A stretch of DNA of 64,000 nt, taken from the NCBI GenBank assembly GCA_029961745.1, contig CP124680.1:4216001-4280000 (forward strand), written 5' to 3'. The position numbers and the translations under genes were made by a program. Positions 1-10,381 of the stretch are shown in pieces. Source of the DNA: Nocardioides sp. L-11A (GTDB taxonomy: Bacteria > Actinomycetota > Actinomycetes > Propionibacteriales > Nocardioidaceae). The notes under the pieces were generated by a model, which was not told where the DNA came from, made no database searches, and saw nothing but the letters and a program-made list of their open reading frames with translations. Each line of letters begins with the position of its first letter. Position 1 is the stretch's first letter.

Positions 1-824
1 GCCCAGGTGCCGGCGACCATGCCCAGCCCCAGCGCGAGCACGAAGAAGGGCACTGTGCCGCGCTCGAGCCCGCCGACGACGGTGACCGTCTTGGCGATGT
101 AGGAGTAGACCGCGAACATGCCGCCGAAGCCCACGGCGCCGACCGCCATGGTCAGCCAGACCTGGAGGCTGCCGAAGAACTCCCGGGCCTCCTTGCGACC
201 ACTGGCCTCGGAGTCGCCGGGGATGGACGGGACCGCCGCCAGCACCATCGCCGCGGTGGCGAGCGCGAGCAGGCCGCCGAGGAGGTACGTCGAGCGCCAG
301 CCGACCTGCTGGCCGAGGAAGGTGGCCAGAGGGACGCCGACGACATTGGCGACCGAGAGGCCGAGCATCACGCTCGCGACGGCCCGGCCCCGGCGCTCGG
401 GGACGACCAGGCTGGCCGCGACCAGGCTCGCGACGCCGAAGTAGGCGCCGTGCGGCAGGCCGTCGAGGAAGCGCGCGACCGCGAGCACCTCGTAGCTCGG
501 CGCCAGGGCGCTGAGCAGGTTGAACGCGGCGTACGCGGCCATCAGGCCCACGAGCATCCCCCGGCGCGGGAGGGCGGCGCCGAAGAAGGCCAGGATCGGT
601 ACGCCGACCACGACACCGAGCGCGTAGGCCGAGATGACGTGGCCGGCGCTCGGCACCGACACCTCGACGCCATGCGCGATCTCGGGCAGGACGCCCATCG
701 TCATGAACTCGGTGGTGCCGATGGTGAACCCGCCGACCGCGAGCGCCAGGATCGCCAGCGCGGGTCGGTGGTGGGACACCGCCGGGCGCCCCTCGGTCGG
801 GGTCGTCGTCGGCGAGGAGGTCAC
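1..824 (-). CDS. MFS transporter, DHA1-type (3' end outside window)
   Basis: Major facilitator drug/sugar efflux-type permease, inner membrane. The minus-strand reading frame opens with GTG at 824 and stays open to base 1, so about 274 N-terminal residues are present and the C-terminal third is missing. After a short Pro/Thr-rich cytosolic start it shows the family signature TTEFMTMGVLPEIA in TM1 and SAYALGVVVGVPIL in TM2, which are typical of the AraJ/YdhP-like DHA1 group. No strong Shine-Dalgarno precedes the GTG. Substrate cannot be told from the sequence. Upstream (825-993) lies the palindromic element described separately. Confidence 0.85.
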   Translation of the reverse strand, partial: MTSSPTTTPTEGRPAVSHHRPALAILALAVGGFTIGTTEFMTMGVLPEIAHGVEVSVPSAGHVISAYALGVVVGVPILAFFGAALPRRGMLVGLMAAYAAFNLLSALAPSYEVLAVARFLDGLPHGAYFGVASLVAASLVVPERRGRAVASVMLGLSVANVVGVPLATFLGQQVGWRSTYLLGGLLALATAAMVLAAVPSIPGDSEASGRKEAREFFGSLQVWLTMAVGAVGFGGMFAVYSYIAKTVTVVGGLERGTVPFFVLALGLGMVAGTW

Positions 825-904
825 GGGGGATCGTAACCGGGCGGCACCGCGGTCTATTCCAGGACGTCGGATGTCTCTCGCCGGCTCGCGGGGGCCGGTG
901 TCCG

Positions 905-967
905 CGGTTCAACTACCGAGTTCGTCGCTGTCGGCGCCTGTTCACGACAAATTCGGTAGTTGAACCG
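905..967. repeat. 63-bp palindromic intergenic repeat, copy 1
   Basis: Arms at 905-919 and 953-967 are a perfect 15-bp inverted repeat (right arm TCGGTAGTTGAACCG). The pairing continues inward to 927/945 with only two non-pairing positions, leaving a 17-nt loop. The right arm is repeated almost exactly (24 of 25 bases) at 31771-31795. It sits between the start of the MFS gene and the 3' end of the ABC exporter. No U-tract follows on either strand, so it resembles a REP-type dispersed palindrome more than an ordinary terminator, though it could stop transcription. Confidence 0.75.
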
Positions 968-993
968 AAAACAGCGGGTCCGGGGCCCGGGGG

Positions 994-3900
994 TCAGCCC
1001 GCGAGGTGACCCCAGTCGCCGGCGAGGTCCGCCCACGGCCCGACGGCGGCGACCGCGCCATCGACGAGGACGACGACCCGGTCGGCCTGGGCCAGCGCCG
1101 CGCGCTTGGAGGTCGCACCGATCACCGTGGTGTGCCGCTCGCGCAGCGCCGCCCACAACTCGATCTCGGTCGCCGCGTCGAGGGCGCTGGAGACGTCGTC
1201 GGCGAGCAGCAGCTCGGCGTCGGCCGCCAGGGCCCGGGCCAGTGCCAGCCGCTGGACCTGGCCGCCCGACAGGCGCACTCCGCGGTGGCCCACCACGGCG
1301 TCGGGACCGCCGGCGTCGGCGACGTCCTCGGCCATCCGGGCGGTCTCGACCGGTTGGGTGATCTGCCGGTCGTGGCCGAGCAGGATGTTGTCGGCGAAGG
1401 TCCCGGAGAGCACCCGCGGCACCTGCGCGACATGGGCGACCTGCGCGGGCCGCAGGAAGGCCTCCGGGTCGGCGACGTCGTGGCCGTTCCAGCGCAGCGC
1501 GCCGCGGTGGTCGATCAGGCCGGCCAGCGACGACAGCAGGCTGGACTTCCCGGAGCCGACCTGGCCGACCAGCAGGACCAGCTCGCCGCGCTCGACGACG
1601 AGGTCGACACCGGCCGCACCGATGGTGCCGTCGTCGTGGACCGCGGTGTAGCCGGCGAGCTCGAGGCGCTCGAGCGGGACCCGGGTCACCGCGGTGGGCT
1701 CCGGCGCGTCGCCGGTCACCAGGTCGACGCCGGCGGGCAGGGTCATCAGGTCGGTGCCGCCGGCGAACCGCGCGGTGGCCCGCTGCCAAGCGCGGGTGCC
1801 GGGCGCCTCGGTGACCACGGCGCCGGCCACCCGGCCGAACCAGTCGAAGCCGTTGACCGCGGTCGCGACCAGCAGCGCGGTGGCCAGTCCCCAGACGTCC
1901 CACAGGTAGAGCGCCCAGGCGGCGACGACGCCGACCTGCACCATCACGATGGGGACGCCGTCGAGGACCGCCTGCACCCGGTGCTCGAACACCGCCGCCT
2001 CGACCCGGCCGTCGTCCACCCGGCGCAGGTGGGCGTGGATCTGGGGCGTGCGGCCGGCGAGCTTGACCGTGCGGGCCGACTCCACCGCCGACACGACCGC
2101 GCGGCCGAACCGGGCCCGGGCCGCGGAGGAGCGCGCCGCCGAGCGGCCCGCGATCGGACGACCGAGCGAGGAGGCGAGCGCGCTGGTCGCCATCACGATC
2201 AGCAGGATGCCGCCGGCCAGCCAGGTGCCGCCGGCCAGCATGGTGATGGCGGCGATGAGCAGGCCGTTGACGAAGTCGACCCAGCGGTCGGCGTACCGGG
2301 CGTAGCGGTCGGCGTCCATCGAGCGGGCCACGACCTCGCCGGGAGGCGTGCGCGGCAGCCGGTGGCCGCGGATCTGGCCGGCCAGCACCGCCATCCGGAC
2401 CCGGAGCATGACCTCGATCCACCAGCGCGGGTAGCGGCGGAAGGCGTCGGCCAGCAGGAAGGGCGCGATCAGCAGGGTGCCGACCAGCACCGCCATCAGG
2501 GCGGTGACCGACTCCCCCGCGCCGAGCCGTTCGACGACGCGGCCCCACACGAAGCCGGTGATGGCGCCGAGCGGCGCGAAGATCGTGCCGCCGAGGAACA
2601 GGATCACCGACCAGGCGCCCCACCAGGGGCGCACCCAGAAGGCGTTCCAGGTGCCGCGGGCGAGGCTCGAGCCGGCGCCGACCTCGGGACGCTCGGGGGG
2701 CGTGCCGGTGCGGCGGCGACCGCCGACGGCCGTGCCGGTCGCGGCCGCGTCGACCTCGGCGTCGGCGAAGCCGTCGGTGTCGCTGGCGGCGAGCAGCCGA
2801 CGGAACGGCCCGTCGACGCGGGCGAGCTCGTCGCGCGGTCCGTGCTGGATGACCCGGCCGTGGTCGAGCACGGCCACGGCCTCGGCCCGCTCGATCGTGC
2901 TGAGCCGGTGGGCGACCAGGATGCCGGTGCGGCCGCTGATCAGGCGGTCGGCGGCGGCCACGACCCGTGCCTCGGTGACCGGGTCCATCCGCGCGGTGGC
3001 CTCGTCGAGGACGACGACCTGGACGTGGCGGACCAGCAGCCGGGCGAAGGCGACCAGCTGCTCCTCCCCCGCGGACAGCGTCGTGCCGCCGGGGCCGAGG
3101 AGGGTGTCGAGGCCGTCGGGCAGGCCCGCCACCCAGTCGGTGAGGCCGAGCTCCTCGACGGCTGCCTCGACCTCCTCGCGCGGGACGGCGGCGAACAGGG
3201 TGATGTTGTCGGCGAGCGTGCCGGCGAGGATCTCGGTGCGCTGGGTGACGACCCCGACCCGCCGACGCAGCTCGTGGAGGTCGAGCGTCGTGATGTCGGC
3301 ACCGCCGAGGAAGATGGTCCCCGGCGGCGGCTCCTCGGCGCGCGACAGCAGCGACGCCAGCGTGGACTTGCCCGAGCCGGTGCGCCCGACGAGGGCGAGG
3401 GTGTGGCCGGACTCGACGTACAGCGTGACGTCCTCGAGCGCGAACGAGCCCTCGAGGTAGGAGAAGTCGAGGTGGCGGATGCGCAGGTCCAGCGCACCCG
3501 ACGGGACGGACGCGCCGCCCTCGGGCTCCGCCTCGACCGCGAGCAGCTGACGCAGCCGCAGCACCGCGCCGAGCCCCGCCTGGATGTCGGGGAGCTGGTG
3601 GGCCAGGTTGTTGATCTGGCCGACGAAGATCGTGGTGACCAGGAACAGCGTCACCAGGCGCGCCACCCCCAGGTGGTCGCCGCTGACCAGCGCGACGCCG
3701 GAGAGCGCGATGGCGGCCAGCAGGCCGTGGAGCAGCAGGCCGACCTTGATCGCCAGTCGCGCCTCGATCATCAGCACCCGGCGGAACTTCTCGTGGACGT
3801 CGGCCGAGAGGCGTGCCAGGCGGCGCACGGCGAACGCCTGGCCCAGGCTCGTGCGCAGGTCGTCGCGACCGGCGACGCCCTCCTCGAGCGCGGCGGCGTG

Positions 3901-4503
3901 GTCGGTCCAGGCCGCCTCCTCGATCACCTTGCGGCGGGCGATCTCGACCAGCGCCGGACGCATCACCCAGACCGTGATGGCACCGACGACCGGGAACAGC
4001 AGGAAGGCCGGCCACCAGGTGAATCCCGCCACCAGCCACATCGGGATCGACGCGAATCCGGTGCGCATCGCCATCCAGATCTGCTGGCGCAGCAGGGTGC
4101 CGACCTCGTGGGTGTCGTCGTCGACCCGGTCGAGGACCTCGCCGACGGCCTGCTCGGTGAGATGGGCCAGCGGCTGCTGGAGCGCGGCGCTGAGCAGGTC
4201 GCCGCGCAGCCGGCCCTCGGCCCGGTCGACCTGCCCGGCCCACACCACCCGGCCGGCGGTGTCGACCACCGCGGCGCCGACCACGAAGAACGCGAGCCAC
4301 CCGACCAGGGTCTGGGTCGGGTGGTCGGCGATCCGGCCGGCGACGACCGTGCCGAGAGCCTGACCGAGCGCCGCCAGCGCGACCGCTCCCACGGCGAAGC
4401 CCGCGGCCGGGGTGCGCAGGCGGCGCCAGTCGACGCGCCGCGCCGGGTCGCCGCTGACGGTGGGCCGGTCGGTGGTCACGGTGCGGGTCAGCGTGCTGGT
4501 CAT
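994..4503 (-). CDS. Fused double ABC exporter (TMD-NBD-TMD-NBD)
   Basis: Single 1169-residue polypeptide containing two complete half-transporters of the ABCB/lipid-drug exporter type. First NBD: Walker A GRTGSGKS near residue 372, signature LSAGE near 475, Walker B VVVLDEAT and an intact switch His (VAHRLST). Second NBD: Walker A GQVGSGKS near 980, signature LSGGQ near 1076, Walker B LLLADDVSSALD, but the switch-His position reads ATSKRAAL with no His. The protein therefore looks like an asymmetric exporter with one degenerate nucleotide site, as in heterodimeric exporters, fused into one chain. ATG at 4501-4503 chosen because the sequence MTSTLTRTV starts there in frame. Substrate unknown; no linked regulator. 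Confidence 0.88.
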   Translation of the reverse strand: MTSTLTRTVTTDRPTVSGDPARRVDWRRLRTPAAGFAVGAVALAALGQALGTVVAGRIADHPTQTLVGWLAFFVVGAAVVDTAGRVVWAGQVDRAEGRLRGDLLSAALQQPLAHLTEQAVGEVLDRVDDDTHEVGTLLRQQIWMAMRTGFASIPMWLVAGFTWWPAFLLFPVVGAITVWVMRPALVEIARRKVIEEAAWTDHAAALEEGVAGRDDLRTSLGQAFAVRRLARLSADVHEKFRRVLMIEARLAIKVGLLLHGLLAAIALSGVALVSGDHLGVARLVTLFLVTTIFVGQINNLAHQLPDIQAGLGAVLRLRQLLAVEAEPEGGASVPSGALDLRIRHLDFSYLEGSFALEDVTLYVESGHTLALVGRTGSGKSTLASLLSRAEEPPPGTIFLGGADITTLDLHELRRRVGVVTQRTEILAGTLADNITLFAAVPREEVEAAVEELGLTDWVAGLPDGLDTLLGPGGTTLSAGEEQLVAFARLLVRHVQVVVLDEATARMDPVTEARVVAAADRLISGRTGILVAHRLSTIERAEAVAVLDHGRVIQHGPRDELARVDGPFRRLLAASDTDGFADAEVDAAATGTAVGGRRRTGTPPERPEVGAGSSLARGTWNAFWVRPWWGAWSVILFLGGTIFAPLGAITGFVWGRVVERLGAGESVTALMAVLVGTLLIAPFLLADAFRRYPRWWIEVMLRVRMAVLAGQIRGHRLPRTPPGEVVARSMDADRYARYADRWVDFVNGLLIAAITMLAGGTWLAGGILLIVMATSALASSLGRPIAGRSAARSSAARARFGRAVVSAVESARTVKLAGRTPQIHAHLRRVDDGRVEAAVFEHRVQAVLDGVPIVMVQVGVVAAWALYLWDVWGLATALLVATAVNGFDWFGRVAGAVVTEAPGTRAWQRATARFAGGTDLMTLPAGVDLVTGDAPEPTAVTRVPLERLELAGYTAVHDDGTIGAAGVDLVVERGELVLLVGQVGSGKSSLLSSLAGLIDHRGALRWNGHDVADPEAFLRPAQVAHVAQVPRVLSGTFADNILLGHDRQITQPVETARMAEDVADAGGPDAVVGHRGVRLSGGQVQRLALARALAADAELLLADDVSSALDAATEIELWAALRERHTTVIGATSKRAALAQADRVVVLVDGAVAAVGPWADLAGDWGHLAG

Positions 4504-4586
4504 CGTGGACCAGCGTATGTTCCGGCACCGACAGTTCGCCTCTGAATATCTTGCGGTTCGCGGGCCTGCCTGCCCGGAAGATCCGG

Positions 4587-5273
4587 TCAGAGGTGCTTGA
4601 GGGCCTCACGTCGGCTCAGCGGGCTCAGGTCGTGGCCGTCGGCGTAGGCGCGGACCCAGTCCGGGTGCAGCCGGGCCACCTCGCGCAGCGACCAGCCGAT
4701 CGCCTTGCGGATGAAGAAGTCCGGGTCGGCCAGATTCGGCTCGATCAAGGTGGTGAGCAGGTCGCGGTCGACCCGGTCCCTGCGGCCGAGCTGGCTGAGG
4801 ATCGCCAGCCGGCGTACCCACAGGAAGTCGTCGGTCGACCAGCGCAGCACGATCCGGGCGGTCTCCTCGGGGTGGGCGTCGTGCAGGTCCGCGATCCGGT
4901 GCGCCGCCTCGTCGACGTGGTCCCACCAGGCGCCCGTGCGCGCGACGTGCTCGTGGAAGGGCACCAGCGCGAGGTCGCCCTTCAGCGGCCGCAGGCCGAG
5001 CAGCGCAGCCGCGGCGTACCTCTCCTCGCGGTGGGTCGCGTCGTCCCACAGCTCGCGGGCGGCCGTCGTGAGCTCGGCCGGGTCGGCGATCCCGAGGTCA
5101 CGGACCAGCGTGCGGACCAGCCGGCGCACGTCCGGCACCCGCACGCCCAGGAAGGGCATCGCCGACTTCATGTACGCCTGCTGGCCGGGCGCGAGGGAGG
5201 CGTCGGCCGCGGCCCGCAGCGAGGTGCGGACCGCGGCCGGCAGCGGCGACTCATCGACGGGCATCGACCGCAT
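4587..5273 (-). CDS. AlkD-like DNA alkylation repair protein
   Basis: 228-residue all-helical protein of the DNA alkylation repair (AlkC/AlkD, HEAT-like repeat) family, which excises alkylated bases. Supporting motifs are QQAYMKSAMPFLGVRVP near the N terminus, a central RWSTDDFLWVRR, and a C-terminal FFIRKAIGWSLREVARLHPDWV, the hallmark AlkD block with the Trp/Arg surface. Its start lies inside the 3' end of the PIN toxin gene (23-nt overlap with ATG at 5273; 14 nt if the second ATG at 5264 is used), so it is probably translated from the toxin-antitoxin mRNA. Confidence 0.87.
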   Translation of the reverse strand: MRSMPVDESPLPAAVRTSLRAAADASLAPGQQAYMKSAMPFLGVRVPDVRRLVRTLVRDLGIADPAELTTAARELWDDATHREERYAAAALLGLRPLKGDLALVPFHEHVARTGAWWDHVDEAAHRIADLHDAHPEETARIVLRWSTDDFLWVRRLAILSQLGRRDRVDRDLLTTLIEPNLADPDFFIRKAIGWSLREVARLHPDWVRAYADGHDLSPLSRREALKHL

Positions 5274-5634
5274 CGTCCCAGGCGTCGAGGATCTTGGCGT
5301 CGGCCGTGAGCAGGGTCAGCCGCTCGGCCCTGGCCTGGGCGACGAGCATCGTGTCGAACGGATCGCGGTGCGGCATCCCGGCGTGGTCCGCACGCAGTGC
5401 GTGCTCCTGCGTGACCGGCAGGTCGTGGAGCCCCGACGCAGAGACGACCTCGGCGAAGTCGTCGGGGACGGCCAGCTTGCCCAACGAGCTCTTGATCGCG
5501 ACCTCCCAGGCGCTGGCGGCCGAGATGTGCACCCGTCGGGCGTGCTGGATGCGCCTGCGCGCATCAGGTCCGAGCCGCGGACTGTCGTCGAGCAGCCACA
5601 GGACGACGTGGGTGTCGAGCAGGAGGTCGCTCAT
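5251..5634 (-). CDS. PIN-domain ribonuclease toxin (VapC-like)
   Basis: 127-residue PIN-domain endoribonuclease. The expected acidic metal-binding residues are visible: D7 in LLLDTH, E44 in SAWEVAIK, D91/D94 in HRDPFDTML and D112 in LTADAKIL. The ATG overlaps the antitoxin stop by four bases (ATGA), so the two are translationally coupled, antitoxin first. The HRDPFDTMLVAQA motif is characteristic of the PIN toxins partnered with Phd/YefM-type antitoxins. Its last codons overlap the alkD-like gene. RNA target unknown. Confidence 0.9.
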   Translation of the reverse strand: MSDLLLDTHVVLWLLDDSPRLGPDARRRIQHARRVHISAASAWEVAIKSSLGKLAVPDDFAEVVSASGLHDLPVTQEHALRADHAGMPHRDPFDTMLVAQARAERLTLLTADAKILDAWDDAVDARR

Positions 5635-5861
5635 GCGATGTCGAAGAGCGCGGCGACCTCGTCGTCCACGTCGTCGAAGGCAGCGTCGTCGTAGACGAGC
5701 CGACCGGCCAGTGCACCGAAGACGATGTCAGCGCGAACGTGCGGCACGAGGTCGGCGATGGGCTTGCCCGCACGCGCGATGGTGACGACCTCGCCCCGCT
5801 CGACCTGCTCCAACAGGCGCGAGAGATGCGTCTTGGCCTCGTGGATGTTGACGGTGGACAT
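5631..5861 (-). CDS. Phd/YefM-family antitoxin
   Basis: 76-residue type II antitoxin. The N-terminal half (MSTVNIHEAKTHLSRLLEQV, then GEVVTIARAGKPIADLVP) is the Phd/YefM DNA-binding fold. The acidic C terminus (DDAAFDDVDDEVAALFDIA) is the expected toxin-wrapping tail. First gene of the toxin-antitoxin operon; proteins of this family repress their own promoter, and a small inverted repeat lies 20 nt upstream of the ATG. Confidence 0.9.
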   Translation of the reverse strand: MSTVNIHEAKTHLSRLLEQVERGEVVTIARAGKPIADLVPHVRADIVFGALAGRLVYDDAAFDDVDDEVAALFDIA

Positions 5862-5880
5862 GCCTCCACGGTACCGGACT

Positions 5881-5896
5881 TAGTCTGGTCGGACTA
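5881..5896. promoter_or_regulatory. Putative autoregulatory operator of the toxin-antitoxin operon
   Basis: TAGTC and GACTA form a perfect 5-bp inverted repeat separated by six bases, 20 nt upstream of the antitoxin ATG. The same stretch also holds two near-direct copies of CGGACT(T)AG. Inference only: position and symmetry fit a Phd-dimer site, but the repeat is short. Confidence 0.35.
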
Positions 5897-5923
5897 GGCT
5901 CCCGCGCCGCCCCGGGAACGCGA

Positions 5924-5954
5924 CGACCCGCCCGGACGTGAGCCGGACGGGTCG
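5924..5954 (-). terminator. Rho-independent-like hairpin after icd
   Basis: Twelve-base arms 5924-5935 and 5943-5954 (CGACCCGCCCGG against CCGGACGGGTCG) pair with one mismatch around a 7-nt loop, 18 nt past the icd stop. GC-rich stem without a clear U-tract, usual for actinobacterial terminators. Confidence 0.6.
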
Positions 5955-5971
5955 ACGTGCGCAGCGGGCGA

Positions 5972-8170
<2,199 letters not shown>

Positions 8171-8195
8171 TCACTCCTGGGGCCGGTGATGGGAT

Positions 8196-8209
8196 TCTTG
8201 ACGTCAAGA
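8196..8209. promoter_or_regulatory. 14-bp perfect palindrome in icd/aquaporin promoter region
   Basis: TCTTGACGTCAAGA reads identically on both strands, 35 nt upstream of the icd ATG. Perfect symmetry of this size in a divergent promoter suggests a dimeric repressor or activator site; which regulator binds is not evident and none is encoded beside it. Confidence 0.5.
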
Positions 8210-8317
8210 TACCTGATGGTGGGGCTCGGGTCCCTTTCGGTGGCCACAGTAATGACTAGGCTGGCCTGTGTAACCCGGCTGGTTTTCGGGAGTCCTACCG
8301 AGGAGAAGGTCACGTCC

Positions 8318-9421
8318 ATGACTGACACAGCAGTGGAAGCACCCGCACCGTCCACCCTGATCCAGAAGATCGCCGCCGAGGCCCTCGGCACGGCGGTCCT
8401 CGTGTTCATCGGGTGTGGCTCCGTGGTCATCTTCAGCAACGCCGCGAGCGACACGACCGGGCTCTCCGGCCTGTTCGCCATCACCTCCATCGGCCTGTCG
8501 TTCGGCATCGCGATCGTGGCGATGGCCTACACCTTCGGGCGGGTCTCGGGCGGTCACTTCAACCCCGCCGTCTCCGTGGGTGCCGCGCTCGGCGGCCGGA
8601 TCTCGTGGAAGGACGCCGGCCTCTACAGCGTCGCGCAGATCGTCGGCGGCCTCGTCGGCGGCCTGCTGCTCGCGCTGACGGCGGTCTCCAGCGACTTCGG
8701 GTGGGACTTCGGCGAGCCGCTCGGCTCCAACGGCTTCGGCGACCACGGCGGCGTCGAGCTGCTCGGCGCCCTGCTCATCGAGATCATCCTGACCTTCATC
8801 TTCGTCACGGTCATCCTCGGCACGACCGACGAGCGCAACCGCGCGGTCGCGGCCATGGCGCCGCTGACGATCGGCCTGACCCTGGCGGCGATCCACTTCG
8901 TGGCCATCCCCGCGACCGGTACGTCGGTCAACCCGGCCCGGTCCATCGGCGTGGCCTTCTTCTCCGGCAGCGACGCGATCGTCCAGCTCTGGCTCTTCAT
9001 CGTCGCCCCGCTCGTCGGCGGCGCGGTCGCCGGCCTGCTCTACCCGCTGGTCTTCGGCCACGGCGCCGACCCGGTGGCCGGCTCCGGGCTGAACTTCGGC
9101 GCCGGCGGCTCCTCCGACCCGGCCTTCACCCAGCAGTGGAACCAGCAGCAGGGCTTCGGTCAGCAGGGCTACCAGCAGCAGGGCTACGCCCAGCAGCCGC
9201 AGGCCCAGCAGGCACAGCCGATCATCCAGGACGGCTGGCAGTGGGACCCCGCCGCCCAGCAGTGGATCCCGGCCCAGCAGCAGCCGGCCGCCCCGGCCGC
9301 CCCGGCCGCCCCCGCCCCCGATCCGCAGGCGCCCCAGGCCCCGCAGGCGCCCCAGGCGCCCCAGCAGGGCGGGTGGGCTCCCCCGTCGAGCGACCAGACC
9401 CAGGTCCGCCCGCCGCAGTGA
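8318..9421 (+). CDS. MIP/aquaporin-family channel with long Gln/Pro-rich C-terminal tail
   Basis: Six-helix water/glycerol-type channel: both pore boxes are present, HFNPAVS near residue 82 and SVNPARS near 205, and the spacing fits the aquaporin fold. ATG at 8318 follows GAGGAGAAGG. The channel domain ends at about residue 250. It is followed by about 115 residues of low complexity: repeated Q-G-Y-Q-Q blocks, a GWQWDPAAQQW motif, then AP/PQ repeats, so the protein is 367 residues instead of the usual 230-260. The tail is presumably cytosolic and disordered; its role is unknown. Conserved Arg after the second NPA (NPARS) is kept. Confidence 0.9.
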   Translation: MTDTAVEAPAPSTLIQKIAAEALGTAVLVFIGCGSVVIFSNAASDTTGLSGLFAITSIGLSFGIAIVAMAYTFGRVSGGHFNPAVSVGAALGGRISWKDAGLYSVAQIVGGLVGGLLLALTAVSSDFGWDFGEPLGSNGFGDHGGVELLGALLIEIILTFIFVTVILGTTDERNRAVAAMAPLTIGLTLAAIHFVAIPATGTSVNPARSIGVAFFSGSDAIVQLWLFIVAPLVGGAVAGLLYPLVFGHGADPVAGSGLNFGAGGSSDPAFTQQWNQQQGFGQQGYQQQGYAQQPQAQQAQPIIQDGWQWDPAAQQWIPAQQQPAAPAAPAAPAPDPQAPQAPQAPQAPQQGGWAPPSSDQTQVRPPQ

Positions 9422-9425
9422 CGCA

Positions 9426-9532
9426 GTAACACGCCGTCCACCCGACCACCCGGCGGTCGTCAGCGCAGGGAGCCCCGCATCGGGGCGAACTCCGCTGAGA
9501 GCCGGCGACCAGTCGGGTGGACGACGTGTTAC
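9426..9532 (+). other. 107-nt nested hairpin element in the 5' region of the patatin gene
   Basis: Outer arms 9426-9446 and 9512-9532 are 21-nt inverted repeats with one mismatch (GTAACACG... against ...CGTGTTAC). Inside them nest CCGGC 9450-9454 with GCCGG 9501-9505, TCAGCG 9460-9465 with CGCTGA 9493-9498, and a terminal hairpin GCCCCG 9472-9477 with CGGGGC 9481-9486. The element begins 4 nt after the aquaporin stop and ends 23 nt before the patatin ATG. It could be a terminator for the channel gene, a structured leader for the next gene, or a palindromic DNA repeat; the sequence alone does not decide. Confidence 0.7.
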
Positions 9533-9555
9533 CAGGCCGGACAGGGGGACGTCCG

Positions 9556-10381
9556 ATGGCACGCACCGCGTTCGTCCTGGGCGGCGGCGGCCTGCTGGGT
9601 GCCGTCGAGGTGGGGATGCTCCGCGCGCTGTTCGAGCGCGAGATCGTCCCCGACCTCGTGGTGGGCACGTCGGTCGGCGCGCTCAACGGCCTGGTCGTCG
9701 CCGCCGATCCCACGGCAGCGTGCGTCCCCCGGCTGCTGGACCTGTGGCGCGACGTGGCCGAGAGCAACGACGTGTACGCCGACCCGGCGTGGAAACAACT
9801 GGGCCGGGCGGTCCGCACGGGCACCCACCTGCACTCGTCGCGAGCCTTGCGCGACCGGCTGGAGGCACTCTTCGGCGAGCTCACCTTCGCCGACCTGCCG
9901 ATCACCTTCCAGTGCTGCGCGGCCAGTATCGAACGGGCGGCCGAGCACTGGTTCACCCCACGGGCCGGTCGTGCCGGCGGTGATCGCGTCCGCGGCCGTC
10001 CCCGGCCTGCTGCCGCCCGCCGAGATCGACGGTGAGCACTTCCTCGACGGCGGCATCGTCAACTCGGTTCCGGTGGGGCGCGCCGTCGAGCTCGGCGCGG
10101 AGCGGATCTACGTGCTGCAGGTCGGCCGGATCGAGCGTCCCCTGTCGCCGCCGCGCCGCCCGTGGGAGGTTGCTCGGGTGTCCTTCGAGATCGCGCGCCG
10201 ACACCGCTTCCATCGCGAGATGAGCCAGCTCCCGCCCGGCGTACGGGTCCACCTGCTGCCGTCGGCGGTCACCGAGTCCGACGACCGGGTGACGTCCTAC
10301 CGCGACGCCTCGGCCGTGCTCCGCAGGGTCGATGCGGCGTACGCCGCCAGCGCCGCCCATCTCGACGAGCAGTCCCGATGA
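9556..10381 (+). pseudogene. Patatin-like phospholipase, frameshifted by one base
   Basis: Bacterial patatin (lipid acyl hydrolase) with GGGGLLGA oxyanion loop, nucleophile elbow GTSVG (Ser39) and catalytic Asp in FLDGGIVNSVP. The first frame runs from ATG 9556 through SIERAAEHWFT and then degenerates. The remainder (GPVVPAVIASAAVPGLLPP onward) continues in the +1 frame to the stop at 10379-10381. Removing one C from the CCCC run at 9956-9959 restores a single 274-residue protein (825 nt). The stop still overlaps the next ATG (ATGA). Either a recent inactivating insertion or a base-calling error; the rest of the gene is undamaged. Confidence 0.8.

Noticed and set aside
994-4503. Possible nonfunctional second ATPase in the fused exporter
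   Set aside because: Loss of the switch His in one site is common in asymmetric exporters, so it is not evidence of decay.
1006-4545. Very long plus-strand open frame (over 1100 codons) opposite the ABC exporter
   Set aside because: Composition is Arg/Gly/Asp/His-rich with no domain; it is a GC-bias shadow of the minus-strand exporter, which has all ABC motifs.
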